From contig NC_072793.1 of assembly GCF_028583425.1 (NCBI RefSeq), positions 171,345,681 through 171,409,680 on the forward strand: a stretch of DNA of 64,000 nucleotides, written 5' to 3'. How positions within the stretch are numbered: the stretch's first letter is position 1; each line of letters opens with the position of its first letter. The notes below the pieces were generated by a model. The model did not search any database. It was given only the letters and a program-made list of their open reading frames with translations, and was not told the origin of the DNA. Below, in pieces: positions 21,290 through 48,121 of this stretch. The stretch is from Eublepharis macularius. Its lineage: Eukaryota > Chordata > Lepidosauria > Squamata > Eublepharidae. The translations under genes and the position numbers were made by a program.

Positions 21290-22255
21290 GGATTTCTGTG
21301 GCCAAAACAGCTCCTGGTTTGGGGTGTCTACTAGCAAAGACCATGGTGGTTCTAATGTCTGCCCAGGGATCCTCCACTCCTGAATGGCTTCTCCACTGAG
21401 AAGAATTTCCTCCTGATGGTTAGATGCAACAGTATCAGGGTTGGTCAGCTGAGTCTTCACCCATGAAGGTGGGGCCTGCACATCTGGGTCAGTAGGGTTC
21501 CCAGGCCCAGACAGGAGGTTGACAGCTTCTAGGGTGACATTTCCCAATGCTAGGGGCTGACTCGCTTTTAGCTTTGGGGGGAAATCAGTTCTATAATGTC
21601 CCTTCTCACAATTAAAACAATCTCACCTGTTTGTATGCTGGGCTTGTGGACAGGATCAGCAGGGTTATTTGCTCAGGATTTGCAATCCACTTAAGAGGGG
21701 TTGCCCTTACCTACCCCTGGAGTGCCCCCAACAGCTGTCTCCCGCACCAACCTTTCTCTCTTGGCCCTCTTGCAACTTCATCACCTGACCTGTTAAGTCC
21801 ACTGCACGAGTAACCCATCTTGGGTCTTTGCTTGGCCACTCTTGAAGTACAAAAATACCTTCCAGTAGAGTTAAAAGTTGTCCAAAGCACCTGAACATCT
21901 AGGAAAATCCCTCCGTGGTGTGCTTTTCTAAATCTCTGAAGATTGCCCTGCTCTGTTCAGGACTTCATCCAAAGCATTCCCCTATTCTGCTTTTTAAATG
22001 GTAAAGATTCCCATAATCACACACTGCCATCTCTCTATAAGCTTCCTCCAATAGCCCTGCGGTTTTAAAGACTATGTACCTCATGCACCTTTCCGTAGGA
22101 ATCCTAAAGTCCTGACAGGCTCATTCCAACGAGATTGACAGATTCCAGGTCACTGTCCTCTATAGACTTGGGGAAATGCCCAGGCTCTGTCTGTGGGCTT
22201 TGCTCCCCCCTAATTTTACCTTGATGAGCTTCAGCCAGAGCCAAAGCATCTTACG
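21290..22255 (-). mobile_element. gag-like retroelement fossil
   Basis: On the minus strand short stretches resemble LTR-retroelement gag, including a zinc-knuckle-like remnant near 21570-21640 and a proline-rich segment after it. Open frames are short and the element is clearly broken in several places. No LTR, pol or env was recognised next to it. Family uncertain (Ty3/gypsy-like or retroviral). Confidence 0.4.
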
Positions 22256-22326
22256 TACATTTTTCCTTGCTCCATTTGTATAGCAAGCAATCTTTCCTCC
22301 TCCTCCTCCTGCCTGCTCTTTTCCCG

Positions 22327-22432
22327 TTTTTTTTCTGCTTGGTGGGGGGTACTTGTGAATTTCCTGCATTGTGCAGGCAGGGGGTAGGACTAGATGACCC
22401 TAGAGGTACCTTCCAACCCTATGAAATTGTGG
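22327..22432 (+). mobile_element. CR1 3' end fragment
   Basis: Contains TTTCCTGCATTGTGCAGG and ACTAGATGACCCTAGAGG followed by CCTTCCAACCCTATG, the classic CR1 3' terminus. A sibling is at 33190-33316. Confidence 0.75.
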
Positions 22433-22439
22433 CTGTGTT

Positions 22440-23170
22440 GCTGGGAGACCTCCCCCCCCCCCCCGCACTGTTGGCCATTGGGCTTCTGCGGCTAGCCCAG
22501 TGTTCATTTTGCTCTCCCACTGCCACTTCCCTGGGGGTTGATCCCATTGTTTTATATGGGGCTTACATTTGAATAGACCTGCTTAGCATTGCACCCAGTG
22601 AATGGGGTGGTGGGCCCTTTTCCTTCCTTTTTTTCTGCTGCTGCTTCCATTTTGTTTTGTTTGCCTGTGCCTTTAAGAGGAGAGGTTCTGTGCCACAGGT
22701 GCAGGCCAATGGTCTGTAACTCTGCCCCTCTGTAACCCTCTTCTTGAGGGTCTGTGGGGCCAGGTCCCCTCCATTGCCACCTTGGAGTTGATTGGTTCCC
22801 CCTCTACCTGCTGTACAGTGCCCTAATACATTTTCTGAATGTGATGGTGTGGTCACTTGGGATGCAGAATCAGTCATGACACAATCACTAACCCTCCACC
22901 ACAGGGCTGCCTCCACCACAGGGAGCCTCAGTATTATGCTGCTAGTTATTCCTCATCCCACTCTTACACTACAGATAATGCATGTGCATTTTTCAAGCTA
23001 AGCAAACCAATGCTTGGTTCAGTGAATAAGCAAGCCAGCTGAGGTCTTCTCCACTTGGAGGGTTTTCCAGTGTATTTCAGTTGTTTTCTTGTCTGTGTCT
23101 GTGGTTGACCCTTTAGATGGAGAAGACATCCTAGGAGTTTTCTCGTCCAACAAGTTTTTGGGAGCAATTG
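22440..23170 (-). other. Gene B 3' flank, inverted match to D flank
   Basis: Non-coding. Its reverse complement matches 59810-60450 downstream of gene D, with shared landmarks such as TTTTCTTGTCTGTGTCTGTG and TGATTGGTTCCCCCTCTACC. A diverged match to 38690-38770 (gene C flank) is also visible. The gene duplications thus carried their 3' flanks. Confidence 0.5.
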
Positions 23171-24480
23171 GAAAGATTGTTGAATTGCGGCCATGGGAAA
23201 AGGATAAAGATTTTGTGTTGGGCTATGAAAGTGCTCCTTTATATTAATTAAAAGCAATTGTTCTGATAAAATCAAGAGATAGGTAAGTAAAAGTAAAAGA
23301 CAATATGTTAGAAAGATTAAAGAAAAAGACTAAGTGGGGCACCCAAACACCCTTTTAGCATTCACTCTTAGGTTGCAATTTATTTAGTAAGATTTATAGT
23401 CCCTAGAAAGATGAGTCTGGTTAAAGCTTTTATACCAGTTTGAAAAACTTGAAGCATTTTCAGCATAGCTTTAGCAAGATCGTATAACTGCTTAGAACTT
23501 AAATATATTTTCATCATGCTTTTAACATAGCTGCTAAATTCTATATATGCTTGTTAAAGCATGATATTCTTGAATTATTCTGGTATTACTGAACAGATTA
23601 TTAAAAGTATAAACTCGAGTTGGGTGAAATCCAAGTGGGAGAAATTATTGTGAAAAAGGTCAGTAGTATCCTTGTTGTGGGGCTCATGTGAAAAGCATGT
23701 CCTCCCATAAATAGGGAGTTTGCCACATAAGGACCCTCCCACTGACAAATGACAATTGGGTGATCATGCCACCCGGACTCAAGAAATTTGGAATTTGATT
23801 GGTCCTCAAGAGAAGTGGATTCCTAAATTGAGGGGATAAAAGGGAGACGACTGCCTATGGAGATCATAGTGAGAAACAAAAGCTTATGGGATTACTTACT
23901 CTCTCTTATCTGTTCCCTCTAGGTCCTGTTTCCAATCAAAGAACCATAAGCCAAGGAAATTCCATTTTCATATTTTGAATTTTGCTTATTGGAGTTGGTA
24001 CTATTTGCTCTGATGTTACGTTATGCATAGGACTAGTAACTGAAACCATGAGTGTCTGTACTAAAGACAATGCTTTGTACTGAACAAAGTATCAGTGTAT
24101 TGTCGAAGGCTTTCACGGCCAGAGAACGATGGTTGTTGTGGGTTTTCTGGGCTGTTTTTTGGTGCTACACCTCTGAAGATACCAGCCACAGCTGGAAAGC
24201 TGCTTCTTCTTGGAAAGCTGCTTCTTCATGCAAAGCAAAGAGAACCCCCTTCTAACTACCAGTTCAGCCTAGATAGGATATAGGCTAACATCACATAAAT
24301 CTTACCAATGCACAAAAGGACATTTCTGATAAAGGAAAGGTTGTAGTTTAATCCATGGTGAGAAACAATTAAGATATATTCCTATATTATTTATTGTATA
24401 TATTTTATTGTATGTATGTTGCTGTTTATAATTTACTGTATGTATACTAATGTTTTACAAATTGCTTTCTAGTTTTCAGA
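23171..24480. other. Region between flank and gene B 3' end
   Basis: At 23650-23900 a CCAAT-like TGATTGGTCC and a GGATAAAAGG motif look promoter- or LTR-like, but no ends were found. At 24095-24180 lies a common reptile repeat (GTCGAAGGCTTTCACGGCC, then CTACACCTCTGAAGATACC), of which 62360-62415 is another scrap. Candidate gene B poly(A) signals on the minus strand are at 24395-24390 and 24409-24404. Confidence 0.35.
24390..24409 (-). terminator. Gene B candidate poly(A) signals
   Basis: Two AATAAA hexamers on the minus strand (24390-24395 and 24404-24409), about 300 bp after the stop codon. Confidence 0.45.
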
Positions 24481-34568
<10,088 letters not shown>

Positions 34569-34583
<15 letters not shown>

Positions 34584-34626
34584 GGCGGCTCTTTTCCCTT
34601 CACCAGGGGTGTCTTCTCCCTGCTGC
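34569..34626 (-). CDS. Gene B exon with start codon
   Basis: Acceptor CTCACTCCAAG before 34626, donor GTAAGG after 34569. ATG at 34583 in a GCCGCCATGC context gives MQPAK. It is shorter than the D exon by about 28 bp upstream of the ATG. Confidence 0.85.
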
Positions 34627-34989
34627 CTTGGAGTGAGAAAAAGAAAGAGGGTGGAAAAACGTTCCTGGTACTCACAGATTTCTATGCCAGCTCCTTTCGT
34701 CTCTGGCTGGGCCCAATTCAAAACGCTGCGTTTGATGTAGGAAGGCTGAGGAGCGTTTCACCCAACCCCCCCCACCAGACCACGAGATCTCCTGACCCTG
34801 CCTGAAGCCACACCACCCCCTCCTCCCCTCTGAGGGAAGCCAAGCCCCTCTGGCCAGCTCCATGCAAATAGCAGAATGTGTTGGGAAGGAAGTGGCAGAG
34901 CCCTGAAGAGATGGGATGGCCTTACTCAAGGGGGAGGAAGAAAAGCCTTGCTGAGGCCTACTTGAAAAGAAGCAGAGGGACAGGAGGGG

Positions 34990-35455
34990 CTCCCTTACCC
35001 CCCCCCCCCAATCTCATGTTCTCCCTGCTGTTCCCCATCCTTGACTTGTTCCATGGCCCAATCCCCAAAGGACAGCAAGCTAGCCCTTTTCCTATTTGTG
35101 CCTCCAGTGGGTCTTTCGTTCCCTGTTCTTTTGGGATTTTTGAGTTTTGCTGATACAGGCAAATGAGAAAACCCCAGAAGAGGGAACTGGGGGCTCTCTC
35201 TCACTGCCTGCTTCCTCTCTTTACTGTTTGCAATGGGTCTTTCATTGGAGCCTCTCCCAAACCCTGTCTCCTCCTTTCCCCACCTCAAAAGCCTCTTTCA
35301 GCTCACAGAATCCCTTCCAGCCATTGAAGCTGCCATTCAAGGAGCACCACTCAGAGAAGCTGGGGGCGGGTGGGAGGGGGGAGAAAATGACTTCCCCACC
35401 ATAGCCTACCCCCATGTGCCTCTCAAGAATGTTGAGATTTCTTACTTGGAGGGGA
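34990..35455 (-). promoter_or_regulatory. Gene B leader block 2
   Basis: A second, downstream leader-like block. On the minus strand it starts with a diverged core (AAGTAAGAAATCTC, then TTGAGAGGCACATGG) and continues with CAATGAAAGACCCATTG and ACGAAAGACCCACTGGAGGC. It matches the single leaders of genes A and C. Confidence 0.5.
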
Positions 35456-35659
35456 TCTGTCCAGTCAAAAGAACCCAGGAGAAAGAAAATAAAGAAGCTC
35501 CAAGGGAGAGTTTTTTTCTTCTTCAGATGCTATGATACCAGACCTTCCTGACTTTCCATGCACTGATATGTTTACCAGTGGAATTGAAAGACACATTTTT
35601 ATAGTATATTCAGCTGCCAACAAAAAAAAAAACGGGAGGAAATAGCACATGGGCAGGGG

Positions 35660-36577
35660 AAATGGGTGCAAGGTGGGCGGGACTGGGAAAATCTGGACAT
35701 TCCCACCCCCGAGGCAGCCATCGAGGCTTCCCTGCCATCTTGAGCTTCCCCAAGAGGAGGCTTGGGAATGGTCAGAGAAACCCCCAGAAGCGCAGGAATG
35801 GCCGCTGATGCTGCAGGGAAGCAAGAAAAACCCCTCCTTTGAACCCGGGGCAAAGAGCCCATGTGAAAAAGGTCTAATGCATCCCCCTGTCCTGGCGGAA
35901 AGGTCCCGCTTTGTCTGGGATTCCACTGGATCAACCGCCATAGTCACTTACCCTCTTCCCGCCCCCATCAGTCCTTGATTCCCCTCCTCTCCCGCACCTA
36001 CTCCATCCATCCCCTCTCCCCAGGTAAATCCTTTCAGCCCCTATTCCTTCCCGCTGCCCATGATCCTTCCTCCCCCCTCAAAGCCTCACCTTCGAGCCCC
36101 CCCCCCGCATCTGCTCCTCTCGCCCCCCCCAGCTCCCCCCCTTCCTCAGCGCCTTTGGAGCCTGAAGCCACTTGAGCCCCGTCCGGCCTCCAAAGGGACC
36201 AGGTGCGGATCCCTCTCTCGAGCCCACTCGCAGGCACCTCGCGGCTGTGCACAAAGAGGCAGAGCGGATCTCTGTGCAGGAAGAGAAGAGCAGAATTTGA
36301 GGAGGGGGCCCCCTCACCCCCCCTGCTGCATCCCCCCCCCTTTCTCTCTGCTTTTGATGTTGCATTGCCGCCCCACCCCACATTTCCCCCCTTCTCACCC
36401 TCCCAAGACCCTTTGAGCTCACCGGTTCCCTCCAAGCCCTTCAAACCAAAGGCGGGAGTCTCCGAGCTTCCTTTGGCAAAGGGGGAGGAGGACAGGAAAT
36501 GGCCTTCCCCGTGTCTCGCCCCCCCCCATTTGCCTCTCTAGGCGTGCGCGTTTCTCACTTTAACCCGTGGAGAGACA
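35660..36577 (-). promoter_or_regulatory. Gene B leader block 1, CpG-rich
   Basis: The minus-strand core GGGTTAAAGTGAGAAACGCG (about 36550-36570) is followed by CCTAGAGAGG. Further in are AGATCCGCTCTGCCTCTTTG and a segment with GGGCTCTTTGCCCCGGGTTC. It matches the leaders of D (50616) and E (62715). It likely holds the promoter and a non-coding exon. Confidence 0.6.
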
Positions 36578-36659
36578 GCACGGGGTGGGGGGTGGGGGGT
36601 CTAAAAGGCTGTGGAGAAGAAATGGGCGCACTGGCCAGAAAGCCCAGGCAAGCCCCGGC

Positions 36660-36826
36660 CCCCTCTCGTCATAGCTCAGAAGCTAAGCAGTGTCGTCCTT
36701 GGTCAGTAGTTGGGTGGGAGACCTACAAGGAAGACCCAGGTCACTAATACCCTCTATGCCGAGGCAGGCAATGGCAGACCACCTCTGTTAGGCTCTTGCC
36801 TTGAAAACTTCAGCAGGGGTTGCCAC
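36660..36826 (+). repeat. 5S rRNA-derived SINE
   Basis: CAGAAGCTAAGCAGTGTCG followed by TTGGGTGGGAGACCTACAAG is the internal promoter region of a 5S rRNA gene. The body then reads GAGGCAGGCAATGGCAGACC and CAGGGGTTGCCAC. A retroposed 5S-derived SINE, not a 5S gene. Confidence 0.8.
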
Positions 36827-36830
36827 AAGT

Positions 36831-37036
36831 GAGAGCCAAGCTACAAGTGACGCCTTACACAGGTCGGACACTTGTCAGCTTACCGCAAGTTTTCATGGGA
36901 CATGTAGGCGTCCTGGTTTTATAGCTTGGCTCTCCATTACAGCTGCAAGACCAGGATGCCTACATTTCCCATCAAAACTTGAGGGAAGCTGACAAGTGTC
37001 CAACCTGTGTCAGGCGTCACTTGTAGCTTAGCTCTC
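36831..37036. mobile_element. Palindromic MITE, 206 bp
   Basis: Ends GAGAGCCAAGCTACAAGTG and its near-perfect inverse. The arms continue inward with CAGGTCGGACACTTGTCAGC and its counterpart. No clear target duplication. It abuts the 5S SINE. Confidence 0.7.
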
Positions 37037-37489
37037 AGCTAGGGCTTGATGGCACTCTCCACCAGCTCAGGAAATGTCGAGAGGCCGAGGTAACAGGGGA
37101 GGCTCTTGCTGCCTGCCAGTCTCTGGCTCCCAGGGTGCAAAAGGCCCATCCCAGAGGCCTCTCCATTCCTGGCCCCGAGCCGGCTTAGTGGTTCCTTTTG
37201 CTCATGGAGGCTGGGGCTCTTGGCCGTGGCTTCTCCACCAAACTGCACCCCACGCTCCTCTTTTTGTCTTGCCCCAAAGACCTTAGAGATGCCTGTCCCT
37301 GCTCCACATTCACTTCTCTGATTGCTGTCAGTGGAACGACATGTTCAGGTTCCACTTCTATATTATTCCTAATCCCAGTTCCATGTTTTGATGGGTGTTG
37401 AAGTGAATTGTTTTAACTGTCTTCAAGATCTGTGCTGAGCAAGACACCCCTTGGAAACCTTTCCTAGGGGTGGTCCCTTCTCTCCAGAG

Positions 37490-38080
37490 GCTTCCTGGGT
37501 AAGTTGGGGCCACCACGTTGCCTCCAACCTGTGGTGACCCTATAAATGAAAGACCTTCAAAATGTCCTATCATGAACAGACTTGCTCAGACCTTGAAAAC
37601 TGGAGACTTATTTTATTGCGTCCAGCCATCTTGTTTTAGGTCTTCCTCTTTTCCTACAGCCTTCTACTTTTCCTAGTATTATTGACTTTTCCAGAGAATC
37701 TTGTCTTCTCGTGATATGATCAAAATACGATAGCCTCAGTTTTGTTATTTTAGCTTCTAGGGAGAAGTCAGGCTTGATTTTATCTAAAACCCATGTATTT
37801 GTCTTTTTGGCCCTCTATGGTATCTGCAAAACTCTCCTCCAGCACCATATTTCAAATAAGTCAATTTTCTTCCTGTCAGTTTTCTTCACTGTCCAACTTT
37901 CACATCCATACATCGTAATGGGGAATACTGTTGTTTGAATGATCTTGATCCTGGTCCTCAGAGAGACAATCTTTAAGGATCTTTTCTAGTCCCCTCACAG
38001 CTGCTCTTCCAAGTCTCAATTTTCTTTTGGTTGATGATGAGGTGACTGTTATAACATCGAGCAGGGGAAGATTGTCAAGG
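37490..38080 (-). mobile_element. BovB/RTE LINE 3' fragment
   Basis: On the minus strand frames resemble the RTE/BovB C-terminus (a DVKVGQ-like stretch, KLRLSYFDHI-like, LEKSIILGKVEG-like at about 37650-37720). A diverged second copy is at 62045-62355. Confidence 0.65.
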
Positions 38081-38221
38081 TATCCTTAAGGGGGTTGGTG
38101 GGAAGAAATCAGTGTTGCATTTCCGTGTGACTCTTGTTCATCAAGTTGTCTTTTGTGCAGGCACACATGGGGACTGCTCACACACAAGCCAGCCACTTGG
38201 AAAAGAATTTTCTAGCATTAG

Positions 38222-38450
38222 AATTTATGTTATCTACAGTCCGCCTTTCTCAATGAGATTTAAAGTGAACTACACCATGTGAGTTGGTACAATCAATTTC
38301 AAGGACATTTCAATAAACAAAGCAATCTGGTCTATAAATCCAAATTTGCAAAGTTTTAAAACAAGCAGAAATCCAATGCAGAGTGGAAGAAATGCTGAAA
38401 CAGAGCAGAAGCAATTCTAAGCCTGAAACATTAAAGAGCATAGAACTACG
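38222..38450 (-). mobile_element. LINE 3' end (L2/CR1-like)
   Basis: Same family as 6158 and 8478: the minus-strand end is CTCATTGAGAAAGGCGGACT, then TATAATAA-like sequence. Upstream landmarks include ATTGAAATGTCCTTG. Confidence 0.6.
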
Positions 38451-38479
38451 AATAACTTTAGAATGCCACTTAACCTGGG

Positions 38480-38990
38480 GTAAAACTTGGCAGGTTTCTG
38501 GGTAGAATAGCTTAGGGCTGTTCCCAGAGCGCAGGAGATGGGTCCTCTTTCCATTCTATTAGGTGGGGGGGGGGTCTGTGAATTTAAGGGGGTGGGAAGT
38601 ATCATGAGCATGTCCCAGCAATGTGTGGGTCTGCCTCTCTCTGCCCCTCTGCTCATGTATTTGCCGTGCCAGATTCCTGTGGCTGCCACCCTAGGGTTGG
38701 TTAGTTCCCCCTCATCTGTCATGGCTGTGCCCCTGTGATGTTTTCTGGGTGCAACAGTGTGGTTGTTGGGGACACTAGTATGGCTGTGGCTTGTGTGGCT
38801 GCACTGCAGGGTCGCTTAACCAATCCCCCACCTGTGTGGAGTCCCTTGAGGGAAAGGAACGGCGGCACTACTATAGTGCCAGCAGCGGGCTGCCTCCAGG
38901 GTTGCGTTGTCCATCAGTCTTTCTTCCACATAAATCCTTCCTGCACAATGTTTAAAACAGAAATGTTTAAGAGAGCATTTCTTTAATGCA
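38480..38990 (-). other. Gene C 3' flank with paralog similarity
   Basis: Non-coding. TTGGTTAGTTCCCCCTCATC and GTGATGTTTTCTGGGTGCAA parallel the gene B flank at 22780-22860. Confidence 0.4.
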
Positions 38991-39066
38991 AATATGATTG
39001 GACTTTTCATAACTGAAAATAAACCAGGCTCTTATTTTGTATTCTGTATTGTATGTACTTTAATGT

Positions 39067-39072
39067 TTTATT
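39067..39072 (-). terminator. Gene C poly(A) signal
   Basis: AATAAA on the minus strand, about 70 bp after the stop codon. Confidence 0.55.
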
Positions 39073-39139
39073 GCATTGCTTTTATCATTTTGTAACACAG
39101 TTTGGTTCAATGCAACATTTTTCTACATTACAAGCCTTG

Positions 39140-44392
<5,253 letters not shown>

Positions 44393-44407
<15 letters not shown>

Positions 44408-44479
44408 GGTGGCTCTTTTCTCTTCCCTACACAGAGGTGGTGGTGGAGGAGGCAATCAAAGATGTCTTTTCACTGCTAC
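44393..44479 (-). CDS. Gene C exon with start codon
   Basis: Acceptor CCTCCATTGCAG before 44479. ATG at 44407 gives MKPDQ; the donor after 44393 is GTTTGG. Position and flank match the ATG exons of A, B and D. Confidence 0.75.
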
Positions 44480-45379
44480 CTGCAATGGAGGAAAAGGGTG
44501 GGAAACCTTTTTTGGGTACACATATATTTCCTTTACTAATGCTTGAGGGGGGCTCTGTTTGGATTGGCTTCAGGGCACAATTCAAGATACTGCATTTGAT
44601 CTAAGAAGGCTCACAAGGGCTTGGAGAAACGTCTCTCTTCCCAAACCACCTGTTCTTTATGGGGAGAGGTCCCGCCTTCCTTATTCACCCATCGGTCTCT
44701 CCTCCTGGTCATGTTTTGTCTCAATTCCTACAAATCCATTCCTGATTACTAATTCCCTGCTATTTTTTCCAGCCTCATCACTCCCTCCACCTTTCTGAGG
44801 GAAGCCAAGTCTCTCTGGCCTTCTCTACACAACTAGTAAAATATGCTGGGAATGAGGTGACAGAGAGGCCTGAGGTGGCGGGATGGACTGTCTGACTCAA
44901 GGCTGCAAGGGGAAGAGTCTAGCCAGGCATGTTCCAGCTACAAATGTTTATAACAGCACAGTTCCTTGCAGTTAAAATGTTAGCATGGCAAGGAGACAGT
45001 TTCTGCCCTCTGTGTCTGCTTGCTTTCCTGGGACAGGGATTTTTCAACACAGGGAAACATTCCACACATTCTCCTTTGAATGGAAGTGTCACTGAATTCA
45101 CGTTTAGGAAAAGGGGGGCTTCAATAACAAGGCAAATCAAGTGAGTCAGCTCAGGCCTCTGCCACTTCCTTCTCATGTGTGTGTGAATTAAGTCTGAGCC
45201 CGAGATTTATTATACATGTGCTGTTCAAGGAGTGCATCTCTCTCTTCTGTCTGCCACGACTGACCCCAAAGAAATCCCGGGACTCTGATTATTAATCTCT
45301 TCAACCTCCGTGGAGTAAAAGAGCAGGCCAGAACTTAGAGAGATCAGGATTTACAAACAGAAAAGGGAGAATAAGGAGA

Positions 45380-45970
45380 GGAGAGGCTCCTCTAATACAC
45401 ACCCCATCAAGGAGCAAAGGATTTGCTGTCCTTTGGGAGCCTGATGTGGAAGGTGGGGAGGGGCGGGGAAGAAGTCCTGCTGGGGCCAGGCTGAAAAGAA
45501 GCTGAGGGGGCAAAGAGGGTGGGGGCTTCCCCTCCCCCCAATATCTCCTGCTCCTCCCCATCCTTGACACCTTAAGCAGTCCAAAAGAGGAAGAAGGTCC
45601 TTTTCCTATTTGTGCCTCCTGTGGGTCTTTTATTCCCGGGTTCTTCTGTGGGGATTTCTTTGCCTTTGTACGAAAGCGATGGAGGAGGACAGGCAGGGAA
45701 ACCCCAGACTGGTGGAGGTCTCTCTCTCCCTTGCCCCCCCATCCGCTTCCCCTAGTTCTTCTCTGCTTTGGGTCTTTCATTGCAGCCCTGCCCATATCTC
45801 CCCACTTCATCCCCTCTAAAGCCCGTTTCAGCTCACCAGATCTGCCCCAGCCATTCAAGCAGCAGCCCTGAAACTCAGAGGCGGGGGGGGGGGGGCTTCG
45901 AGACAACCTCCACTCCCTCCACCATTGCCTCTCTAGGACACTAGATTCCCTTATTTTAACCCTTGCAGAG
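45380..45970 (-). promoter_or_regulatory. Gene C leader, block 2 type
   Basis: The minus-strand core AAGGGTTAAAATAAGGGAA followed by CCTAGAGAGG (about 45930-45965) begins the block. It continues with AATGAAAGACCCAAAGCAGA and AAAAGACCCACAGGAGGCAC, as in gene A. Confidence 0.55.
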
Positions 45971-46080
45971 GATGTCACCAGTTGAGGGCACCCAGGAGCT
46001 AGGAAGCAAAGAGAGCCTTCGAGCGAGAAAATTTATCTAATTCCTTTTGCTTTGATGCTTCCTCTTTCCCACACTCCTGG

Positions 46081-46118
46081 CATAGATCTGTTGGCAAGTG
46101 TGTGTGTGTGTGTTGGGG
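46081..46118. repeat. GT microsatellite plus G run
   Basis: About eight GT repeats followed by a run of ten or more G near 46113-46125. Confidence 0.8.
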
Positions 46119-46233
46119 GGGGGGGTCCCATCAACTTGCTGGGCCCCTTCCCATGGCTCTCCCTCCCTCACCCACCAAAAGTGAGGAGGGGGCTCGCACT
46201 CCTCCTTCCCAACTGGATGGCTGCCTCCAGAGA

Positions 46234-46423
46234 GGGTTGCCAGCTCCATGTCAGGAAATTAGTTGAGGTTTTGAGGGGCTGAGTCTGGGGAGGGGGTCTC
46301 AGTGGGATATAATGGCATAGTGTCCACCCTCCAGAGGATTTCTCTAGGGGAACTGTACTTTGGTGTCTGGAGATCAGTTGTAAGTCTGGGAATGTCCAGC
46401 CCCCGCCTGGAGGCTGGCAACCC
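46234..46423. mobile_element. hAT-like MITE, 190 bp, 8-bp TSD
   Basis: Ends GGGTTGCCAGCTCC and GAGGCTGGCAACCC. Flanked by TCCAGAGA (46226-46233) and TCCAGAGG (46424-46431), an 8-bp duplication with one mismatch. Contains TGGAGATCAGTTGTAAGTC, common in squamate copies. Confidence 0.75.
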
Positions 46424-47245
46424 TCCAGAGGAGAGGAAGGGCTGTGCTGCATCAGGCCATGTACTGTCGCCTGGCATCTCTTTCCCTCCTCATGGCTGAT
46501 GTCACACCCATGGCCTCAGCTACTTACCTGTAGAGGGGGTACTCCAGGTTTCCTCCTTGGCTGTGCCAGCCACGTGCCCCTCCTAGGACCCCTCCATCAG
46601 ATGTCTGGTGCTCCACAGCATATCCTCTGCAACCAACGTCCACATTTCCTATCTGTTGCCCACTCCAGGAGGGAGGAATCTGGTGGGCCAACTTGTTTTC
46701 TGTCCCCCATTGCCTCCAGCCTTCCCAACCCACAGCCAGACAGCAATCCCCCCACCCCGTACCCTGGGCTCCCAATCCTGAGTGAGGCCAGGGCTGGAAA
46801 AGAGGAGGTTCCTGGAGCCCTGGCCTCAGGTTCCTCTGCTCTCTGGTTAACACCGGGTATGGCTGGAGACTTTATTTTCTCGGTCTCTGACCTTAGGGTT
46901 AGCTAAAGGAAATTGGTGGCAGTGTTCTACGCTGGCGTGGAAGGGTTTCTGGACTCCCACAAAGCATTTTCGTTTTTATAAGAACCACTGTGGTCTTGGC
47001 TTCATGGTGAAATCGGGTCCCTCAGCTCTTGGGCCATTTGGGGCCCATTGGCTTGGCTGGTCCAAAAGTGGGGTGGTCCATTTGAATTGTCTCTAGTACT
47101 CCCTCTTTCTGCTACACCCCCTTTCTGTGGGCTCTGCCCTCCCACCAGTATCCCATTGCCCCTTATGGTCTAATGTTGTTCAGGGTCCGCAAGATGCTGG
47201 ACCGGCTGCCTGGCTGGCCACAGGTGGGACGTAGATGGATGTGCT
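46424..47245. other. Intergenic, nothing recognised
   Basis: GC-moderate sequence between the gene C leader and the next MITE. Short open frames lack any family signature. Confidence 0.4.
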
Positions 47246-47688
47246 CAGGGGTCATTTCGTAGAAAAAGAGCTGGAGGAACGCATTAGCATAACTCATTAG
47301 CATAGCTCATTAGCATATGCCACGCCCCTTGCCATCACCGGAAATGTGTCATTCGCATAACTGCATGTGCCACGCCCCCTGACATCACCTATCCTGGCAG
47401 TTTTGGACCCAATCCTGGCCGTTCAGGGCCGAAATTGTACCCAAAATGGCAAAAAAGGGTTGAAAATGGCCGAAAAGGGGCCCAAAATGGTCAGGATCGG
47501 GCCGCTGCTGAACAGGAGAGTGATCCACCACCTGTCAGAGGCCCGATCTAGGCTGTTTCGGCCCCAAACCAGGATGAAACGGGCCCAAAATGGCCAAGAG
47601 TCAGGTGAGCAGGGCCATCTGACATGTGACCTCTTTGGGGAACTGCTGGAACTGCGTTCCTGCATGTTCTCCCTCAAAATGAGCCCTG
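47246..47688. mobile_element. hAT-type MITE, 443 bp, perfect TSD
   Basis: Ends CAGGGGTCATTTCG and CAAAATGAGCCCTG. GATGTGCT duplicated at 47238-47245 and 47689-47696. Same family as 8624-9036. Confidence 0.88.
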
Positions 47689-47925
47689 GATGTGCTTGTG
47701 AAGATGTGTTCTTCTCCTTTGGAGGTGAATAAACCACCCTCATTAAAAAAAAATCAGATTTTTCTATGAACCTTGTGTGTCCCCCAAGTTTGCTGAAAAC
47801 CCTGCCTTCTGTCTCCATAGCCCCAATCTGCAGAATTAAGTATTTGCAGATGGCTATTAGAAGATACAAGTGGGGGACCCACAAGGACTTGGGGGGGGGG
47901 GAATCTCAGTTTCCCATCCCTCAAA

Positions 47926-48121
47926 GGGGCTGTTTCCACACTACTCACTTTCAATTGGAACGCTGCGGAACGTCGTGAAAAAAACCCGTGGAAGATAGCA
48001 TTTTCTTGCGCAAGTTTTGTGTGACATTGCGCAAAACTCACACAAGATAACGCTATCTTCCAGGTTTTGTTTGCAACATTCCGCGGCGTTCCGATCGAAG
48101 GCGAGCAGTGTGGAAATGGTC
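47926..48121. mobile_element. Palindromic MITE, about 196 bp
   Basis: Arms beginning GGGGCTGTTTCCACACT and its inverse near 48121 pair through GGAACGCTGCGGAACG and GTGGAAGATAGC to a centre near 48020. It resembles the 42962 palindrome in size and layout, not in detailed sequence. Confidence 0.7.

Noticed and set aside
23290-24080. Possible solo LTR with CCAAT and TATA-like motifs
   Set aside because: No defined ends or target duplication, so only mentioned as unassigned.
36660-36740. Possible 5S rRNA gene
   Set aside because: Only the internal part matches 5S; ends are missing and a SINE body follows.
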